From contig JAAONU010000101.1 in NCBI GenBank assembly GCA_012932295.1, positions 124,001 through 188,000 on the forward strand: a stretch of 64,000 bases of DNA. The letters run 5' to 3'. This DNA is from Cyclina sinensis (lineage: Eukaryota > Mollusca > Bivalvia > Venerida > Veneridae). The position numbers and the translations under genes are program-made. Below are positions 58,886-64,000 of this stretch, piece by piece; the stretch's first letter is position 1; each line of letters starts with the position of its first letter. The notes beneath the pieces were generated by a model. The model saw only the letters and a program-made list of their open reading frames with translations, was not told where the DNA came from and did no database searches.

Positions 58886-60810
58886 TCATTAAATGGTAAG
58901 ATGGGTTAATCTTCGACTTGATTATTTATAATCTTCTACTTTTCTCAATTTAATTTGTTTAGCATATAAAAAACTCTCGAAATTCCGTTATATGTTTTGC
59001 ATAATTTATACAGTATTGATCTGTCATCAATGTTTGAACAAAAAAAAAAGCAAACCCGTGAAGATATGACGATTACTAATCTAATCGTTGTTACCAGCGT
59101 ATATGATCCTTATGTACATCGATTAGGATAACACGAGTTTTCGTACACGCAACGTAATATTAATGTCAGTTGAACTCAAATCTGCTGAATAGGCAGAGAC
59201 AGCGCAAATATCTACAACAGTCAGCGGCCACCCGCCGGAAAGTTATATACAAATAAAGCCTGCATTTTGAGACACTTCATCGGTTGATTACACATGGCCA
59301 AAATTTGCTATAGAATCGCTGCAGGAAGATTGGGGAAACGGCAGATATTTTGTAAGTTTGCATGTTATATGTCGTGTATGTCCTTAAAACATGTTTAGAT
59401 GCTGCGCACATTATGGATGTACATTAATGCTACAATGCTAAATTCTGCAGGATCATATATGTGAATACGCCATGCATATATAAAGCTTTTGAAAGTTTTG
59501 CGCATTTTTCGGCCAAACATGATACATAATAACAGTTATTTCTATTGTTTGATTTTTCTTATTTCCAAGTTTTATTAATTAAACAAGTGAGTATTTTTAC
59601 ATATTATTAGCGCAGCGTTAAAACAATGTTCATTTTTATTCATTCAGCCAGATAAAATAGAAGAATTGCTGTTTCTGCTTGTTTAAGCAATTTAGTTAAA
59701 ATTATTTTGCCGGATCCTTTATGATAATTAAGTAGCAGTCATTTAGGTCGACAGAAAAGAAACTCAGTGGAAGTTGACAAAATTCATCAGTAGTTCAAGC
59801 AACAGGACAAAGTACAATTGATATCTTACACTAATCAAGCAAACATATCTGGAAAACAGGAAGCCACCAAAGTCCACGGACCTAATCGCGGTTGTTGTAG
59901 ACTCTCAAAGCAAGGCAATTTACACAGCGACAACAGTATCAATCTTCCATACAAGTTTCATCACTTATAGCAAATATATTACTTCTTATACATTTGATCT
60001 CTAACAATCATTTTCATTGGCTCTTTAAATTTCAATTTTAAATAGAATGTGTATTAAAGTGTAACTGATTGCCACAATAACTTCTGTAAAGATCATCTTT
60101 GAAATCTTTGCTAGCATGCTTACTTATTATATTTTACCAATGAATATGAAAGCACAGTGATATTAAAAGTGGGTAGAGTTTCAGAAAAAAAAATTATGAC
60201 ACTACACTTTTAATTAAAACAATACGCTTTTCAATTTCTTTCAGGTTGAAAACCTTATCGCTAACATGATATCCAAATAATACAAAAGTTTATATCTTTA
60301 CACGTTAAAACGTGCCTCGGTCGTTATTTGTATATATTTTAAGTATGTCCTTCATTTCCATTCAATGAAAAACTTTATAATCATGGTTTCTAACAACAAA
60401 ACTTGAGACGTACAGACAATAATAGTTTTAGTTCAGTCCTGAAAATACATGGGTAAACTAACATGCACTCCTACAATGCTAAAAAAATAACGAAGATCAA
60501 TCCATAATAGTCTGTGTTACATTGTTCTGTAAACATGGTAAAGACTTATTTTAATGATAATAACATGTCTTTTGAAGCATTAATACTGATACATACGCAC
60601 AAAACAGAAAAAACAAAATTAAAGAACTAAATTGATTAAATATAAAACATATTAATATGATTTTATTGTTTCAGTACAACTTCAACTTTTGACGGGAATT
60701 TTGACATCATGTTTTGTTCAGTTATTTCATACTGGTTTGAATTCTCTTAAATTTAAAACCATGATATTTCTTAAATAACAATTGAAGATATTTGTCTACT
60801 CTATATGTAG

Positions 60811-60828
60811 GTATGTATGTATGTATGT
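60811..60828 (+). repeat. (GTAT)n microsatellite
   Basis: Four and a half GTAT units. Confidence 0.9.
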
Positions 60829-61249
60829 AAAGAATTATTTAACGTAGGCAATTATCAATGCTATTTTAATTTTATGGAAATATTAAACAATTGCTATAAA
60901 TAAATATATTTAAAAAGTTTTCAGATATGTTAGAACGCTCGGTAAAATCACGTTTCTTTCATTCACGTTGTAATGAATTGTAATGTTTTGTTTTATCATC
61001 ACTGTAAAGTGCAATATAGCCGAAAACTGTGTGAAGTAGTAATTATAGAATCATGTCGTAAATATGAAAACAAGCACGCAATTTTAAAGGCCAGAATACT
61101 TTAATCGATACGTTTTGGGCGCTGATTTGAATTTTATTTACAATTTTTAAAGCAACGATTGTTCAGACCAATATTTGTTCCACAAATTATAATAATAATA
61201 ATAATAAAATAATAATAATGATAATAAAAATAATAACAAAATCACTTAC

Positions 61250-61295
61250 CGTTAGCTATGATACCAAGTTCATTCAGGTAAGGTTGAATCTGATC
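61250..61295 (-). CDS. Candidate 46-nt coding exon, copy B
   Basis: Same exon as 50873-50918: TAG acceptor, DQIQPYLNELGIIAN, GTAAGTGATTTT donor, with a single silent ATC/ATA difference. Lies next to an AAT microsatellite in both copies. Confidence 0.5.
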
Positions 61296-62224
61296 CTAAG
61301 ATTGCAGAACATTCTCCGAATAGTTATGCATCTAGCTCACTTTTTTCAAACATCAGTTTATATCTCTTTATCAGTTTACATGTATGTCTTTACACAAGAA
61401 CTACATTAAACAGTATATTAATGCGCTAGAAAGTATTCTTTGTTCACACATAATGTTAGTAGAAGTAGCACATGTGTAGTAAACTTGTGATAAATGTTTA
61501 CACAAACTATTTGCGAGATATAAGATGTGTTATGTGAATAAAATGTTAGAACACATTTACAATTTGTCCTTATTATTTTACTACTCTTAATCAAAAATAT
61601 AAAATGCGTTATTTCAAATACATATAGTGTTGTCAAAATATGTTTGTTTAATGAACTCTTTGTTTTCTGATCTGGAACAATAATAGGAAAGTGACGTGCA
61701 CAGGTACTTTCTTATATATGCGTGCAATTTGATCCGCTTTGTACCTTGGCGACCGCCTGAATACAAATAAATCATTGTTGTGTTATGCCATAGTCACAAA
61801 TAAAATATGTTAATAGCGATTTGCAATTGTTTTTAACTTCACAAAATATTAGTGAGCAGACATTTCACGGAACTACTTGTCTTTAATTATGTAAAATATC
61901 CCTCTTTGATCAGAACTTATCATAGAAAAAAAAAATAACTTAAAAAGTGACTTATATTGGTCAAAATATCAAAAAAGAATTAAAGTTAATTACAAAATAC
62001 TGTATTAGGATAGTGTTCACAAAGCACATTTAACTACATAAAAAGAAAATAAAATAAAAAAATAGAAAGAAGAAATATGAGAAAAGAAAACGCAAAATAG
62101 TTTTAAGCAGGGAAAAAAATGACCATAAGGAGTTCGATCACAAACCAACAACAAGTTAAACCGTATATCGTCTGCGACGTCACCGTGATATTAGCTGTCT
62201 GTTGTCTTCTTATTATGTTTACAG

Positions 62225-62302
62225 GTAGAAACTTCTAACCGAAGTTTTACTGATTTTTTAGAAAGTTTCCCTACATTACCTAAACAGTTGTCATCGAACT
62301 AA
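62225..62302 (+). CDS. Candidate terminal exon, copy B
   Basis: Same position, length and acceptor as 51449-51526. It differs at three codons (Y to F, C to S, S to P), all replacement changes, and ends in the same TAA. Confidence 0.25.
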   Translation, partial: VETSNRSFTDFLESFPTLPKQLSSN

Positions 62303-62594
62303 CGTCGCCTTATTTCACAATGGCTTTTCCCGTAGAAAATTCCCTTGTTCAATTACTGTGTTCAACATAATTGGTGACTATTTAAAAATCGAGGCTCTTT
62401 AAAGAAATATTTTGAACATGTACACTTTATTGTCATCCCGCGCACTCTTTGTATGTCGTTATGGTCCATTTATATAAGTGGGTAAAACGAAGGAGATGCA
62501 TGACAAACGACGTCAATGTGGAAAATAAAGTTGATGTTCTGAAATCATATCAGTCGTTTAACCTCTGTAATGCATGTTAGCTATGTCGAATGAA

Positions 62595-63030
62595 CAACAT
62601 ACGAACTCGTGGGAACGAGTTAGGCATGAAGTGGGAACAAGTTAGCATTGGAGTTGGAACGAGAAAGCAATATATTGTGCTACACTTTTTTTCACAGCAA
62701 TACTTTATAAATTATACTTTTCTATTTTAACTCGTTCCCACGAGATACTTACTCGAGGGAACGCCGTAGTATCACCTGGGAACGAGATATTAAGTCGTTC
62801 ATACGACATAGCTAACTCGTTCCCACGAGGTAGTAAGTCGTTCCCTCAAAATAGGTAACATGCACTTTCCTTTGTTTATAACACGATTCTTATTTTTTAT
62901 TTTTTTTTTCAAATGCAGTACTTATTTCAGATTTGTACTTCCCTTTTTTTATCTCGTTTGCTCGCCTTTTTAATTCATGGGAACGATATACTAAGTGGTT
63001 CCTTCAAGTTAGTATCTTGTGGGAACGAGA
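62595..63030. repeat. Clustered GGGAACGAG / CTCGTTCCC inverted repeats, copy B
   Basis: Same arrangement as 51815-52280 with independent point changes in individual motifs; for example ACTCGTTCCCACGAG pairs are better preserved here. Confidence 0.8.
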
Positions 63031-63248
63031 TTAAAAAAGAAAAGTGCAATTAAAAAACGTTGTGCATGTCACCTCTGTGCCACCGTATTAAATTGAATTT
63101 CAGTTTTGTTCAATCGATCAACTTTATTCAACGAGAGTAAAAATCGTTTTCACCATGCATTAGTTACTTATTGGAGGAAAAATAATGATATTAAGACTTA
63201 TACTAAGAGTAGAAAGCTGAGAGTACAAGAGTGCAAAGCTGTCAATAT

Positions 63249-63262
63249 TGTTGTTGTTGTTG

Positions 63263-63307
<45 letters not shown>
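63249..63307 (+). repeat. (TTG)n(TTA)n microsatellite, copy B
   Basis: Longer than the copy A version in both TTG and TTA units. Confidence 0.95.
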
Positions 63308-63308
<1 letters not shown>

Positions 63309-64000
63309 TTTGTTTTGTTTTGTTTCATAGTCGTTTTTACCATTGTAATAATTTTGAAAGAAAATACCTGATTTTAATATGATTTAGGATTCAGAATGCT
63401 TAACCGGACAAATGGATTTTGTAATTATACGTATTATTTATTAGTCAAGTCATATCAGCCCATTTGAATACCAAACTTTCAATAAACGTCATAAATTTGA
63501 AAGGGCATATCTCCTTGTTTCTGTCTTTAATATAAACACTGACAAAGGTATGATATTACATTTCATTCTGTATAGATCAATGCAGATAGTACATACCTGC
63601 ATTCTATAAATGTCACTTTTTGCGCATAAATTATTATTTAATGTCTCAAAGAACAATAAATGGACAATACGTGGATAATGTGGAACAATCTTTTCATATT
63701 GGGCAAAAGAAGAGTAAACTTAATATGAAAAGTATGAGAAAGTAAACATCGTAAATATCGTTAATAAATGAAAAAAGGAACTTGATACAACTGTTTACAT
63801 TTAAACGCCCTGATAAAAATAACAGAAATTAAAATCAGACATGATTTGGAAGAACAGTGATCTTCAACCGCTGATTGATAAAAGTCTTAAAGTTTTATGA
63901 ATACATTACTTAGTGTTATTTGTTTTCTTTTCATAGCAAGTGATTGAATCTAAATGTGTATTTATTCTATTGAAAAAATTTCTTCTGTGGTAAAATTGAA

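Larger units (their letters stand above)
59390..63960. repeat. Segmental duplication, copy B
   Basis: Counterpart of 47930-53400; see that entry. It has about 390 bp at 61341-61735 that copy A lacks, and lacks the SINE and the 48650-49205 segment. It may continue past the window end. Confidence 0.88.

Noticed and set aside
63106..63330. Frame ending in poly-Val and poly-Ile
   Set aside because: Reads through the TTG/TTA microsatellite.

Overview
The window looks like nuclear DNA of an animal, most probably a bivalve mollusc. The evidence is AT-rich intergenic DNA, spliced exons, a HEPN/DZIP3-like gene of a type I know from bivalves (family recall), a 2A-bearing non-LTR retrotransposon, a Ty3/gypsy element, Penelope-like remnants, a tRNA-derived SINE, and many minisatellites. 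Some of these carry AAGGTCA motifs of the kind common in mollusc genomes. Nothing looks bacterial: there are no operons, Shine-Dalgarno spacing or CRISPR array. The species cannot be named from the sequence alone.

Layout. 0-2.6 kb (minus strand): a well-supported multi-exon gene with a cysteine-rich N-terminus, an R-x4-H HEPN motif and a long coiled coil; one of its introns appears to use a GC donor. 2.6-9.2 kb: AT-rich DNA with a Penelope-like GIY-YIG remnant, an imperfect foldback, and the 5' end of an LTR element. 9.2-13.6 kb: a 44-bp minisatellite, then a nearly complete but mutated PHD/endonuclease/RT retrotransposon with a 2A-like motif and a 10-bp target-site duplication. 13.7-15.9 kb: a 57-bp-type minisatellite, its conserved flank, and a TTAA-bounded MITE. 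16.3-22.0 kb: a whole Ty3/gypsy element with two LTRs, a 5-bp target-site duplication and several coding breaks. 22-27.3 kb: no gene recognised. 27.3-28.7 kb: a 36-bp minisatellite. 28.8-45.9 kb: mostly non-coding, with a ~150-bp satellite rich in nuclear-receptor half-sites, a second Penelope-like remnant, dispersed repeats, a degenerate ~27-bp array and a palindrome.

46.0-64.0 kb: the most structured part. A 1.75-kb 57-bp minisatellite leads into a block (about 47.9-53.4 kb) that occurs again at about 59.4-63.96 kb, shifted by 10.4-10.8 kb. A diverged third copy of part of the block lies at 14.6-15.4 kb, also right after 57-bp-type repeats. The two right-hand copies share a 46-nt candidate exon with conserved splice sites and one synonymous difference, a clustered GGGAACGAG/CTCGTTCCC inverted-repeat field, and TTG/TTA microsatellites. 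A SINE with a 13-bp target-site duplication is present only in the first copy, so it inserted after the duplication. Between the copies lie a candidate terminal exon, a hAT-type non-autonomous element, a 44-bp minisatellite and a ~105-bp tandem repeat.

The only confidently assembled cellular gene is the HEPN gene. Everything else coding is transposon-derived or a weakly supported exon. No gene cluster acting as a pathway was found.
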